A stretch of 64,000 bases of DNA from Flagellimonas oceani (GCF_011068285.1 NZ_CP049616.1:848501-912500); one strand, 5' to 3'; counted from the stretch's first letter, positions 32,216 to 41,906 are shown. Numbers and translations are program-made. The notes: generated by a model from the letters alone, not told the origin.

Positions 32216-33127
32216 GTGAAAAAAGTTGCTCCTTATAAAATTGAATCAATTTCTGAACTCCATAGTTTATTTGGCCTTCCAAAGCCCGATCATCCTTTGA
32301 TAAGTGTGATTGATTTTGAATTGCTAAAGTTTGATGATAATAAGGTTTGGAGCAGCTTTTTCTATGATTTTTATTGTGTGGCCTGTAAAAAAGGGGCTTC
32401 GGGAAAATTCAAGTACGGACAAGGTCATTATGATTTCGATGAGGGCGTCATGAGTTTTACCAGACCTGGTCAAATTTTTTCGGTTACGAATCCTACAGAT
32501 GACCCAGTGTCGGGTTATATGCTCATTTTCAAGCCCGAGCTCATTCGGCATTATGAATTGGGTAAGGTCATTGGAAATTATGGGTTCTTCTCTTACTCCA
32601 CTGCCGAGGCCTTGCACCTTTCGGAAAAAGAGGACAAAACAATGATGAACCTTATGCATCAAATGCAGGATGAACTGAAAAATAATATTGATCATTATAG
32701 CCAAGATCTAATCGTTTCCCATATCGACCTGCTTCTCCATTATGCAAAGCGTTTTCACAATCGGCAGTTTCTGACACGAAGTGCTGTAAGTACCGATTTA
32801 GTGGCCAAGATGGAAGAATTGATCGATTCCTATCTAAAAAGTGATGCTGCACTTTCGGGTCTGCCCACAGTCGACTTTTTTGCCGAAAAACTCAATGTAT
32901 CCCCTAATTATTTGAGTGATCTGTTGAGAAATGTTACCGGAAAAAATGCGCAAACACATATTCAGGAATCCGTAATTGACAGAGCCAAAGAACTACTTAC
33001 AACAACCAATTTAAGTGTTAAGGAAATCGCTTTTGATTTAGGTTATGAGCGTCCCCAATCATTTAGTACAATGTTCAAAAAAAAGACGCAACAAACCCCG
33101 CTGCAATACAGGGCATTGTTCAATTGA
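32216..33127 (+). CDS. AraC family transcriptional regulator
   Basis: A 303-residue regulator. The N-terminal half is a cupin-like sensory domain (VACKKGASGKFKYGQGHYDFDEGVMSFTRPGQIFSV), and the C-terminal AraC helix-turn-helix pair reads VDFFAEKLNVSPNYLSDLLRNVTGKNAQTHIQESVIDRAKELLTTTNLSVKEIAFDLGYERPQSFSTMFKKKTQQTPLQYR. The GTG at 32216 is chosen: the frame is open upstream into the SDR gene, but the SDR stop is at 32208 and family proteins begin near this point. Likely controls the SDR gene through the direct repeats at 31294. Confidence 0.85.
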   Translation: MKKVAPYKIESISELHSLFGLPKPDHPLISVIDFELLKFDDNKVWSSFFYDFYCVACKKGASGKFKYGQGHYDFDEGVMSFTRPGQIFSVTNPTDDPVSGYMLIFKPELIRHYELGKVIGNYGFFSYSTAEALHLSEKEDKTMMNLMHQMQDELKNNIDHYSQDLIVSHIDLLLHYAKRFHNRQFLTRSAVSTDLVAKMEELIDSYLKSDAALSGLPTVDFFAEKLNVSPNYLSDLLRNVTGKNAQTHIQESVIDRAKELLTTTNLSVKEIAFDLGYERPQSFSTMFKKKTQQTPLQYRALFN

Positions 33128-33171
33128 AAAAAATACAAGTGCTGGAGAAACAGTTGATGCCTCAACCTACT

Positions 33172-33960
33172 TTAAAATCTCAGCGTTAGCCCCAATCCAT
33201 ATTCCCTTCCATTATAAAAGGGCATCACAATTCCTGTTGTTTTTTCCTTGTCCTTGAAAAGGGTATTCTTGATGATTGGATGCAACCAATACGCAATTTT
33301 AGTGCTTAAAATTCCGATACCAGCACCTGTGGCAATATCGGTCAACCAATGCTTTTCGTTGTGCAATCGGAACAGACCTGTCCCGGCAGCTACCACATAG
33401 CCGGCAACTCCGTACCAAACCGATATATCCTTATATTCTTGATACAAAAACTCCGCACCCATAAATGCTGTGGCCGTATGCCCTGAGGGAAAGGAGGTGG
33501 AGGAGGAGCCATCCGGTCTAATGACCTTTGTGGTTCTTTTAAGGATGTTTACAGAGCCTCCCATAAGGAGATATGCCGTTCCCAAAACAATGGTCCTATC
33601 CTTAAAATTATGCTTACCTTCTATGCCCATCGCATTTAGGGCATATACGGATACAAACGGACTATATTGGGAAAAATCGTCTATGTTTAATTTCCTGTCA
33701 TCATGCTCCCTAAATTCATTTCTTGTTCTGTTATCGATATCCTTTAAAGTAAGACTCTCCTGTCCAATAACTCCATATCCGATCAAAACAGATGGGATGA
33801 TGAGGGATTTGTAATTGAATGCATTGGATTTCTTATTTATTGTAGAGTCAATGGAAGCGTTTTGCCCGTGAACCATAGAAGCTGTTGAGTCCACTAACAC
33901 GTTTTGTCCGTTAACCTTTAAAACGGACAGAAATAGTATGAATATTGGTATTTTACGCAT
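33172..33960 (-). CDS. PAP2 family phosphatase, exported
   Basis: A 262-residue type-2 phosphatidic acid phosphatase-like protein. Signal peptide at 1-18 and the three catalytic motifs KRTTKVIRP, SFPSGHTA and the FRLHNEKHWLTD block with its His near the end of the domain. Several hydrophobic helices place the active site facing the periplasm, where lipid phosphate or undecaprenyl diphosphate groups would be removed. It is 37 bp from a second PAP2 gene and shares its orientation. The C-terminus ends in a short beta-strand with terminal Phe. Confidence 0.88.
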   Translation of the reverse strand: MRKIPIFILFLSVLKVNGQNVLVDSTASMVHGQNASIDSTINKKSNAFNYKSLIIPSVLIGYGVIGQESLTLKDIDNRTRNEFREHDDRKLNIDDFSQYSPFVSVYALNAMGIEGKHNFKDRTIVLGTAYLLMGGSVNILKRTTKVIRPDGSSSTSFPSGHTATAFMGAEFLYQEYKDISVWYGVAGYVVAAGTGLFRLHNEKHWLTDIATGAGIGILSTKIAYWLHPIIKNTLFKDKEKTTGIVMPFYNGREYGLGLTLRF

Positions 33961-33997
33961 TTTTGTTTATTTTTTAAGTAATCTTTCCCCATAGGCA

Positions 33998-34600
33998 TTA
34001 AAATTTATAGGTTAGACCAATCGTAGGGGTGTTATCCATAAAGCCTGAAGAAATTCTGAGTTTCTTCTGTCCTTTATACCTTTTGGTGAACAAATAACCC
34101 ATACCAATTCCTATTGCGGCACCTGCCACCACATCCACACCATCATGCTTGTTTGCTTCGATCCTGGTATACCCAACATACCCTGCCAAGAGATAGGCTG
34201 GAATGCCATATTCCCACCCGTATCTTTTTTGTACAAATGCAGCACTCGCAAATGCCACGGAAGTGTGTCCGGATGGAAAGCTATTGTTGTTTTCACCATT
34301 TGGCCGCTCTTTGTTTATGGTCAGCTTTAAACCATAGGTTACTGCAAGGGTACCCGCCAAGGCCTTGGAAAATTGATAGGTTCCTTTTTGACCATCTTGC
34401 CAAATGAGTGTGGAGCCCATGGCCAAAGCTGGCATGGTAACAAGCAAAACATCTCCTGCCGTTTTATGGGCATTTTGCGATGGCGTCAGAGGTTCCACCT
34501 GCCCATATACTGATGACGAACCCAAAAATACAAGCACAACCAGAGCTCTAAAACCGCACAGACTTCTCTGTAAAATTGTGATGTTGTCTATGCGTCTCAA
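33998..34600 (-). CDS. PAP2 family phosphatase
   Basis: A second, shorter PAP2 protein with motifs KLTINKERP, SFPSGHTS and YTRIEANKHDGVD, where the last motif carries the catalytic His. The start is TTG at 34600, overlapping the stop of the glycosyltransferase gene (TTGA), which indicates coupled translation. Like its neighbour it ends with a beta-strand and terminal Phe (PTIGLTYKF). Lipid A or undecaprenyl phosphatase activity is plausible given the upstream gene. Confidence 0.85.
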   Translation of the reverse strand: MRRIDNITILQRSLCGFRALVVLVFLGSSSVYGQVEPLTPSQNAHKTAGDVLLVTMPALAMGSTLIWQDGQKGTYQFSKALAGTLAVTYGLKLTINKERPNGENNNSFPSGHTSVAFASAAFVQKRYGWEYGIPAYLLAGYVGYTRIEANKHDGVDVVAGAAIGIGMGYLFTKRYKGQKKLRISSGFMDNTPTIGLTYKF

Positions 34601-35628
34601 GCTGAAGTGTCTAGGTTTGGATAAAGCGAATTTTTAACAACTGCCATCAAAGCATCGAGTTCAACCTCATTGGTGTTTACGGCGACACTGCCCTCGTTGT
34701 AAGGCTTGTATTTTTCTGCATCCGTGACGGAGAATAAACCAATGGTGGGGGTAAGCGACGAGCTGGCCAAATGCATTACTCCGCTATCGGCTCCAATGAA
34801 AACATCAGTATTTGCAATCATAGCCGCCAATTCCCTAACACCATTGGAATACAAAACAGGGGCCCTGAAACCAATCTTGGAGCTATTTTCTTTGGAAAGT
34901 ATTTCAATGATGTTTACATCCGGAAATGCTTTCTGTAAATGTTCATAGAAATCAAGCCACCATGTTTTTTTATAGCTTTTGTGCGTGTATAAGCAAATGG
35001 TCGGTTGTGCGTTTTGGACGATGTCATACACAAAACTGCCGCCATGTATCAGTTCATCATTCGCAAGTCTCAGGTCCAGGTTGGGCGGTAGCCCCTCATT
35101 TGCCTTGATTCCCATAATGGGCAAAAAATCCCTCAAGGAGTGGATCACTTGCTTCGCGATATGTCTTTCTTTTTTATCCGCTTCGCCATCACCCACGAAC
35201 TTGAAGCTTGCCTTTGAAATGCTCGTAAACAGTTTTCCAGAGCAAGATTCCTTGGCGGCATTTATGGCCAGATCATATTTCTTGCTTCTGAACCGAACAA
35301 ATGTATTTAGATACGTTATGGGACTTTTGAAGGGATTCCGCGGAAATGCAATGACTTGATTGACGATGTCATAATTTTGAAACAGTTGAATTGCACAGGA
35401 TTGGTTGACCAGCAGATCAATTTTGCTATTCGGAAATGTTGATTCCAATTCCTGGACTAAAGGTTGAAGCAACAACAAGCTTCCCAGCCTGTGATTCGGT
35501 CTACAGACTAGAATCTTTTTTATGGCATCATTATTACTGACCGTTTCACCTATCTTGTTTGTAAAACAACCTGAAAGAAGCCCAAATGCCTTCCTCTTTA
35601 TGGTGATGAAGATTTTTTTCGGATCCAT
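34597..35628 (-). CDS. Glycosyltransferase family 9 (heptosyltransferase-like)
   Basis: A 343-residue GT9 enzyme. The N-terminal KILVCRPNHRLGSLLLLQPLVQELESTFPNSKIDLLV and the C-terminal FIGADSGVMHLASSSLTPTIGLFS are the two signature blocks of the ADP-heptose:LPS heptosyltransferase family. It transfers a sugar to core oligosaccharide at the cytosolic face. Translational overlap with the PAP2 gene links glycan assembly to lipid dephosphorylation, suggesting modification of lipopolysaccharide. Sugar specificity cannot be read from sequence. Confidence 0.88.
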   Translation of the reverse strand: MDPKKIFITIKRKAFGLLSGCFTNKIGETVSNNDAIKKILVCRPNHRLGSLLLLQPLVQELESTFPNSKIDLLVNQSCAIQLFQNYDIVNQVIAFPRNPFKSPITYLNTFVRFRSKKYDLAINAAKESCSGKLFTSISKASFKFVGDGEADKKERHIAKQVIHSLRDFLPIMGIKANEGLPPNLDLRLANDELIHGGSFVYDIVQNAQPTICLYTHKSYKKTWWLDFYEHLQKAFPDVNIIEILSKENSSKIGFRAPVLYSNGVRELAAMIANTDVFIGADSGVMHLASSSLTPTIGLFSVTDAEKYKPYNEGSVAVNTNEVELDALMAVVKNSLYPNLDTSA

Positions 35629-35797
35629 TTCTAAAATTTATGTGTTGAGCTTCCTGCGAGTCCATGGGATTCCCTCGTATTCTTCAAACAAATCTGTCTG
35701 CGGAAAGCGGCTGGAAAATAAAGGTGGTTCAGGATGCGTGTACAAATCATCAAAAGTTCCGAATACGCAATTTTGTTCCTTAGAACCACCTTATATC

Positions 35798-36646
35798 CTA
35801 TTGCTGTTCAATTGTATATGAGGTCGTATCAAATTCACCCAACCTAAAAAATCCCAATACCTCCTCTTTGGGGTCGTTGACATTTGTGCAGTTTCCCTTT
35901 AACTGAACCGGGGTGGTTGGAAAGGGCCCGTTTTCATCACTTCCCGATTGTTGGATAAAAATGTTCAAATAGTCATAATAGCGTTTTGAAATTCCATACA
36001 GATTAATGTCTATAGTAGCTCCGGCAACATAGTTTTCATTATCGTTCTCAATGAAATTTTCGTTACCATCCGTAAATTCATCGCTAATGACGGCAAGGGA
36101 CGGTATCGGTAAATTGGAGGGAATAAATTCACCCAAATAATAATTTTCAACAGCTCCGGGGTCGTCAAAAAATACTTGAAGCTGAATTTCCGCATCATCA
36201 TCAGATCCTTCAAGGCTTTGTTCTATTCGATTGATATCTGGGGCCGCGATCATGGTTTCGGTTGCTGTGTAGGAATTGCCGTTGTACAGGATTTCCAAAG
36301 TGTACGATGCATTCAATTCCGGAACAAAGTCGGTTGCCGTGTAACTGCCATTGTTCTGGTCGGCAAACACAACTATCGACCCGTCGTTTTGTTTGGTCAC
36401 CGTTACTTCTGCACCCGTGACTGGGACATCTGGATTCTTATCAAAATAAGCAGTTGATTCCCTGAGATGAATGGTCTGTGTTTCACCAGAGGTGCCTTTT
36501 TGCCACTTGATGGACGCATCGATTACCAATCGTGCGCCGGCATTGGGGACATTGACATCTATGACATCGGTACACGAGTTCAATAATGCGAGTAGTATAA
36601 GGAGTGCCCCAATTTTGTTGAATATGGTTATAGTTCTATTTTTCAT
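35798..36646 (-). CDS. DUF4249 lipoprotein
   Basis: A 282-residue DUF4249 protein: lipobox ILLALLNSC, then CTDVIDVNVPNAGARLVIDASI and a series of beta-strands. In Bacteroidota these lipoproteins are encoded directly behind TonB-dependent receptors, as here (4-bp gap), and are thought to sit on the outer face of the receptor. Ligand unknown. Confidence 0.9.
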   Translation of the reverse strand: MKNRTITIFNKIGALLILLALLNSCTDVIDVNVPNAGARLVIDASIKWQKGTSGETQTIHLRESTAYFDKNPDVPVTGAEVTVTKQNDGSIVVFADQNNGSYTATDFVPELNASYTLEILYNGNSYTATETMIAAPDINRIEQSLEGSDDDAEIQLQVFFDDPGAVENYYLGEFIPSNLPIPSLAVISDEFTDGNENFIENDNENYVAGATIDINLYGISKRYYDYLNIFIQQSGSDENGPFPTTPVQLKGNCTNVNDPKEEVLGFFRLGEFDTTSYTIEQQ

Positions 36647-36650
36647 TGTT

Positions 36651-39059
36651 CTAAAATTTAAAGTTGTAGGTTACTGATGGGACAATGCCGAATATGGCAG
36701 TACGTGTGGCTTCATTTACACCGGTTTCTTGATTTTGACCAAAGGAAATAGAGGCTGCGTTCATGCGGTTATAGGCGTTGTAAATGCCAAATACCCATTC
36801 GCCTTGCCATTTTCTATCTTTATTTTTTCGAGGTGTAAGGGTTGCGGAAAGGTCCAGTCTGTGGTAGGCCGGTAATCGGTCTGCATTTCGTTCGGAATAT
36901 GTCGCTACGGATAATCCGTTGTATATGAACTGTCCGTTGGGATAGGTGACAGGTCGCCCTGTCTGGAATACCAAATTGGCCCCAAATCGCCATTTTTCGT
37001 TGAGTTTGTAACTTCCGGTAAATGAAAAGTCGTGGGTCCTGTCCCAGTTCGAGTTATACCATTCCCCATTGTTGATGCCCAATCCGCCCGCTGCTCCACC
37101 GGGTGTGCGCTGTTGCGACTTTGACAATGTATAGGACACCCAGCCTGTAAAATCGCCTTTGTTCTTTCGTACTAACAGCTCCAGACCATAGGCACGGGCC
37201 TCACCGGTCAAGATTTCGGTTTCAATGGTGTTTTGGGCTATAAGTTCTGCGCCATTGATATAATCCACCCGATTGTCGATGGTTTTGTAGTAGGCTTCGG
37301 CTTCAATGGAAAACATATTTTCCCGGAAATTTCTGAAGTAACCTACAGCATATTGGTCTGCAATCTGTGGTTTGATAAACTTTCCGCTAGGAGCCCAAAC
37401 ATCCAAGGGCGTGGCCGATGTGGTATTGGAAATCAAATGTAGGTATTGGGCCATTCGGTTATAGCTTGCCTTAAAAGAAGACTTCTCGTCAAACTGATAG
37501 GAAAGGGCAAACCGAGGTTCCAGATTATTGAAGGTAGCTATGCTTTTTCCCTTTCCGTAAGGGGTAGTGGAAATAGGGTCGGCGCGTTCATAGATGCCCA
37601 ATTCTTCGTTATAGACCACGGGTAGGTTATTGGCGTAATTGTTTAAGGTTTGCTCCCCCAATCGATTGAAGTAGCTGAAACGCAAGCCATATTGCGCGGT
37701 GAGCCTATCCGAAATTTTATGTTCCAAACCTGCATATGCTCCAGCTTCCAAAGCGAATTTGTTGTCCAATTTCTCTGGATTGACACCCGATTCTGCATTT
37801 AACGGGTTGAGTTTGCCCGGATTGAAGTTGTAGTAGATACCATTGACCCCAAAATCAAATTTTAATTTATCGCTCGCATAATACCCAAGGTCATAGCGCA
37901 CATTGTAATTGCTGATATCCGAGGCCCAATCGATTCCTTCAATGGGTATTTCCAAATTGTAATTATAGCGACTGTATATCAAGGATGTATTGGAGAATAA
38001 CTTGTTGTTGAAAATATGGTTCCATCGTAGGTTGCCTGAAAGGTTTCCGTAGGAATTCGTGAAAAATCCCGCTAGGTTGAAGTTGTCATTACCAAGATAA
38101 CCGGATAGGTACAGTCGGTTCTTTTCATCAATTTCATAATTTGTTTTTAGGTTCAGATCGTAAAATCCGGCCCTGCTATCTTCACCGGTCAAGGCCAAAA
38201 ATATATTGGCATAGGCCGCCCTGCCGGCCATTAGGAACGAACCTTTGTCCTTGAACATGGGCCCTTCCGCCGCCAAACGACTGGAAATGGCACCAATGCC
38301 CCCAGTGAGTTCAAACTCCTTACTGTTCCCGTCCTTTTGACGTATATCCAGAACGGAGGAAGCTCGACCTCCAAAACGTGCAGGAATGCCGCCCTTATAA
38401 AGTTTGACATCTTTGATGGCATCGGCATTGAAGACCGAGAAAAAACCAAATAAATGGGAGGCGTTGTAAATGATCGCTTCATCCAAAAGAATGAGGTTCT
38501 GGTCTTCCGCACCGCCTCGTACATTGAAGCCCGATGCACCTTCACCGGCGTTGGTAACCCCTGGCAATAGTTGTATGGATTTGATCAGATCCACCTCACC
38601 CAAAACAACAGGTATCTGTTTGATCTCGTTGGTCGAGAGCTTTGCCACACTCATTTGTGGTGTCTGAAGGTCCACTTTCTTTGATTCTTCAGGGGTGAGG
38701 ACCACTTCATCCAATTGAGCGGCGTCCTCTTTGAGTTCAATGTCGAACTTTTGGTCAGCGGTAAGGTTTATAGCTCTTTCAAATGTTGTAAATCCCAAAT
38801 AGGAAATGGTCAAGGTGTAAGCACCTTCAGGTGCTGTGATGGAATAAAAACCATATTCGTTGGTCGTACTTCCAATGGAAGTACCTTTTAAGAGGACAGT
38901 TGCCCCTAAGAGTGTTTCACCGTTGACCACATCCTTGACCACACCACTGATGGTATATTTGGTCTGTGCAAAAAAGAATAACGGACACAACAGAATCACC
39001 ACAAATAAGGCCTGTCTTTTTTTGGACCTGAAGGGTTTTAATCGCTTTGTTTTTGTCAT
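36651..39059 (-). CDS. TonB-dependent receptor with carboxypeptidase-like domain
   Basis: An 802-residue outer-membrane receptor. After the signal peptide comes a carboxypeptidase-regulatory-like domain (YTISGVVKDVVNGETLLGATVLLKGTSIGSTTNEYGFYSITAPEG), a plug domain (ELVDLIKSIQLLPGVTNAGEGASGFNVRGGAEDQNLILLDEA-like) and a 22-stranded barrel ending in YNFKF. The start at 39059 is favoured over an ATG at 39092. Together with DUF4249 it forms a typical uptake unit for an unknown ligand, energised by TonB. No SusD-type partner is present, so a non-glycan ligand is possible. An AraC membrane regulator lies upstream. Confidence 0.93.
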   Translation of the reverse strand: MTKTKRLKPFRSKKRQALFVVILLCPLFFFAQTKYTISGVVKDVVNGETLLGATVLLKGTSIGSTTNEYGFYSITAPEGAYTLTISYLGFTTFERAINLTADQKFDIELKEDAAQLDEVVLTPEESKKVDLQTPQMSVAKLSTNEIKQIPVVLGEVDLIKSIQLLPGVTNAGEGASGFNVRGGAEDQNLILLDEAIIYNASHLFGFFSVFNADAIKDVKLYKGGIPARFGGRASSVLDIRQKDGNSKEFELTGGIGAISSRLAAEGPMFKDKGSFLMAGRAAYANIFLALTGEDSRAGFYDLNLKTNYEIDEKNRLYLSGYLGNDNFNLAGFFTNSYGNLSGNLRWNHIFNNKLFSNTSLIYSRYNYNLEIPIEGIDWASDISNYNVRYDLGYYASDKLKFDFGVNGIYYNFNPGKLNPLNAESGVNPEKLDNKFALEAGAYAGLEHKISDRLTAQYGLRFSYFNRLGEQTLNNYANNLPVVYNEELGIYERADPISTTPYGKGKSIATFNNLEPRFALSYQFDEKSSFKASYNRMAQYLHLISNTTSATPLDVWAPSGKFIKPQIADQYAVGYFRNFRENMFSIEAEAYYKTIDNRVDYINGAELIAQNTIETEILTGEARAYGLELLVRKNKGDFTGWVSYTLSKSQQRTPGGAAGGLGINNGEWYNSNWDRTHDFSFTGSYKLNEKWRFGANLVFQTGRPVTYPNGQFIYNGLSVATYSERNADRLPAYHRLDLSATLTPRKNKDRKWQGEWVFGIYNAYNRMNAASISFGQNQETGVNEATRTAIFGIVPSVTYNFKF

Positions 39060-39526
39060 AATTGTTAGATGTTTTTTGATTAAGGTTTTCATTCAACCGG
39101 GGTAAAATTAGACCTGCATCCAAAGCGATTAAAATGAAGTAGGTCTTGAATCCGCTTTCAGTACCTGTTTATAGTGATAATGAATTTAAACAACTGATTT
39201 TTAGGTTGTTAAAATCGATGGACAGTATGCTTTCAAAAGGTTCTAAATGCGCTTTTCGTACTTGGAAAGATGCCAAGAGTACCATTTGGGAATGTTTTTT
39301 GTTTTTGGCGAAGTGAAAATTGATAGGTTCAGGTTTTGGCTCAATAACCGTAGGAATGCAAAAAAAACGTTGCAGATTGGGCAAAACCAGATGGGCTATC
39401 GATTTCTAGGTAAAGAAAGAATTCTTTAGTTAAAGAAATGAGGAGGCTTCTTTGATTACTTTGAGGTTATTAAAAGCGGGGGTAGGGACTGATCCTTCTA
39501 TTAGGAATTACGAATAAGGGTAAGAT
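39060..39526. other. Intergenic region between receptor and AraC genes
   Basis: About 470 bp with no credible gene or strong repeat. It includes the promoter of the receptor operon and the 3' flank of the AraC gene. Confidence 0.5.
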
Positions 39527-40549
39527 CTAAATTATTGAGGGCAACGTCTTTTTAAACTCACTGGGGGTAACTCCGTATATTTTTTTAAATGTAGTGTTGA
39601 AAGAGGATTTGGATTTGAAACCCACTTCGTTGGCAATGCCCATGATGGAATAATTCTTGAACTTTTCATCTTTGAGACATTCCACAAATTCTTCAGCCCT
39701 GTACTTGTTCATGTAGTCCTGAAAATTTGATTTTAAGTACACGTTCAAGACTTCGGATAGGTACTGTCTTGGGATACCCATTCGTTGCGCCACTTGGTTG
39801 ACCGTTAGGTTACTATTGATATAAAGCTTCTCTTTATCCATAAGCTTCAAGAATTCCCTTTTATAGGCCTCTGCCTTGGATTTAGTGAGACTTGAAGTTT
39901 TATAGGCCTTGATATCGGCCTTTGGAAGTACGGATGTTGGGGACACGACCAGCTTAAATAGGATCATGTAGAGCAATACCGCAGATATTCCAATAATGCC
40001 ATAACTTTCCAAGAAGGAAAAATTATCGTGGCTGCTCGTTACTATAAATGAAACTTCGTCTATTAAGTTCAGAAAAGCATAGGGCACTATAAAGAACAGC
40101 ATCCATCGTTCCGTTTTGTTTTTGATGATCGTATAGATGGTATACCCTAAATAGACCAATAGGGTTACGCCTGCCAGAATTTCACCTATCATTAACCATA
40201 TGTTCTTACCTAAGCCGTTAACGTCATCTATGATTTGGAGCGTGATAAAGAACACATACGGAATAAAATAGAGAAAATCCCTGTTTTGGAACTTATCTTG
40301 TTTGGAATGGTGATACTTTATCAGTAAAAAAAACAGTGTGATAATCAAAGGGGATTGGAAAAAATACCAATTCGCATTGGGAAAAAATAGATTGAAATCA
40401 TCATCTCCGACAATGTTCAAAAGCATTGCAACAATGGACCCAAGAAGCAGTAAGAAATTTACCCGCTTGTAACTTTCTTGTTTGACCAGCAGAACGCTTA
40501 AAAGAAATAGGCCCTGAATAAGGGCGATTATTTGAATTATTTCCAACAT
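39527..40549 (-). CDS. Membrane-bound AraC family regulator
   Basis: A 340-residue fusion of a multi-pass membrane sensor and an AraC DNA-binding domain. About seven hydrophobic helices occupy residues 1-215 (EIIQIIALIQGLFLLSVLLV, VNFLLLLGSIVAMLLNIVG and so on); the C-terminus has LYINSNLTVNQVAQRMGIPRQYLSEVLNVYLKSNFQDYMNKYRAEEFVECLKDEKFKNYSIMGIANEVGFKSKSSFNTTFKKIYGVTPSEFKK. The ATG at 40549 is preferred to one at 40633, as it opens the first helix. It may control the receptor operon downstream on the same strand. Confidence 0.88.
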   Translation of the reverse strand: MLEIIQIIALIQGLFLLSVLLVKQESYKRVNFLLLLGSIVAMLLNIVGDDDFNLFFPNANWYFFQSPLIITLFFLLIKYHHSKQDKFQNRDFLYFIPYVFFITLQIIDDVNGLGKNIWLMIGEILAGVTLLVYLGYTIYTIIKNKTERWMLFFIVPYAFLNLIDEVSFIVTSSHDNFSFLESYGIIGISAVLLYMILFKLVVSPTSVLPKADIKAYKTSSLTKSKAEAYKREFLKLMDKEKLYINSNLTVNQVAQRMGIPRQYLSEVLNVYLKSNFQDYMNKYRAEEFVECLKDEKFKNYSIMGIANEVGFKSKSSFNTTFKKIYGVTPSEFKKTLPSII

Positions 40550-40882
40550 AAATAATGGAGCACTTTCTTCGAATAGGCTAAAATAATTCAATAAAAAACG
40601 AATATCGATTGAAAATTTATAAAAGAATGCCAAAATTTAACATTTGGCCACGAGCTTGCTTGCAAATCAATTTTCTTAAACTATCGTGCGGATTTTCAGA
40701 TTCATACCTTTTTTAGGTAACGAAAATTTTGAAGAATGAGTATTGTTAGGTATCAATATTTTTTCGATTTGAACTTACGGATTTAATTTGTTTCAGATGG
40801 CTGAGTGTCGGTTCCGCTTTTCAGGGTAGATAATCAATGCTTTGAAATAAAATTGTTTTGAGTATAAATAATAAAGCTAATT

Positions 40883-41055
40883 AAATTGCAAACCAAAAAC
40901 TAGAATATTATTACTATTTTTATTGATAGTTAGGCACAATAAAATTGTGTTCAAAAGTTGTTTTTTGCTTTCCGTGTTCTTAACGGGAATGGCCTTAAGA
41001 TTAGGGTGTTAAAACATTGATATTTAAATACTTATAAAACGGATGTGGTTTCTGC
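40883..41055. repeat. 173-bp direct repeat, copy B
   Basis: Gap-free partner of 25842-26014. Here no oxidoreductase reading frame continues beyond its right edge, and the corresponding frame has a TAA where copy A has a Gln codon. Confidence 0.8.
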
Positions 41056-41086
41056 CACCCCGACGAACCACTAAATAGGTGGTATT

Positions 41087-41130
41087 AAAGCACTGTCAAT
41101 CAGTAGATTAACAGTGCTTTTTGTTTTTTA
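41087..41130 (+). terminator. Rho-independent terminator without obvious gene
   Basis: AAAGCACTG pairs with CAGTGCTTT across 16 bases and is followed by TTGTTTTTT. No intact plus-strand gene ends upstream, so it may belong to a lost gene. Confidence 0.65.
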
Positions 41131-41405
41131 TGCATTCATCTGATTTCAAATAAAACCAAATAAAAGGTGTAGAGTTCGGTGAATGGTTCGGTACGTTTAT
41201 TGTGCATAATTTAACTACAGTTCATTGGCAGCTTCCGGCCAAGAGCAGTTATTAGAAGCAAATTTGCTACTTGGTGGAGGGTAGGCTTTTAAAATCCGTC
41301 CCAACGTATTGTATTACAATCAATTGCAGAATGTTTGGAAACTAAGATAGCAGCAATTGTTGTTATCTATTGTGGTAAAATGCTATTATTTTTTATGGGG
41401 ATAAT

Positions 41406-41867
41406 TCATGCAATTGTATTTCGTTGGAATATATTAATGCGATTATCATCAATATCTAAAATCAATGTACAAAGAAGGCTATCCTCGGCTAAATACCGCA
41501 TCTTCCATACAAAATTAACTCCTTTAGCTTCAAGTTCCTTCGTTGTTGCTTCCAAATCCTCTACATGAAACACTAACGCCTTTGAACCAATTACTGTAAG
41601 TGCGGTATCAGTTTTAGAATCTTTTTGAATTGCCTCAATCAATTGGTTATTTGAGTTTTCGATCATTTCAATTTTCATACCTGCTCCTTCCATAAAAGCC
41701 ATTTCGACCTTTCCTTCTGGAATTGGAATGGATTGTTTCATTACTAATTCAAATCCTAGATTATTGGAGTACCATTTTATTGAATCGTCAATGTTAGAGA
41801 CTACAAAGGCCATATTGTAGAATGCTAATGTTTCTAATCCTTCTTTTGATTTTTTGCTGTTTTTCAT
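41406..41867 (-). CDS. VOC family protein
   Basis: A 153-residue vicinal-oxygen-chelate protein (glyoxalase or bleomycin-resistance-like fold): LAFYNMAFVVSNIDDSIKWYSNNLGFELVMKQSIP, a KALVFHVEDLEATTKELEAKGVNFVWK second module and a final acidic strand. Function unknown. It is divergent from an HxlR gene with operator repeats between them, so it is probably an inducible detoxification or binding protein. Confidence 0.82.
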   Translation of the reverse strand: MKNSKKSKEGLETLAFYNMAFVVSNIDDSIKWYSNNLGFELVMKQSIPIPEGKVEMAFMEGAGMKIEMIENSNNQLIEAIQKDSKTDTALTVIGSKALVFHVEDLEATTKELEAKGVNFVWKMRYLAEDSLLCTLILDIDDNRINIFQRNTIA

Positions 41868-41906
41868 CTTGACATTTAAATTTTATGTTCAATACAAAAC
41901 TACATT

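Larger units (their letters stand above)
40550..41405. other. Long intergenic region with repeat relic and terminator
   Basis: No credible gene in 850 bp. It contains copy B of the 173-bp repeat (40883-41055), immediately followed by a strong plus-strand terminator (41087-41120). The rest is AT-rich without recognised structure. Confidence 0.6.

Noticed and set aside
41050..41075. tRNA 3' end (CCCCGACGAACCA next to the repeat edge, followed by a terminator)
   Set aside because: No T-loop sequence or matching 5' acceptor strand is nearby, and the bases directly upstream belong to the 173-bp repeat.
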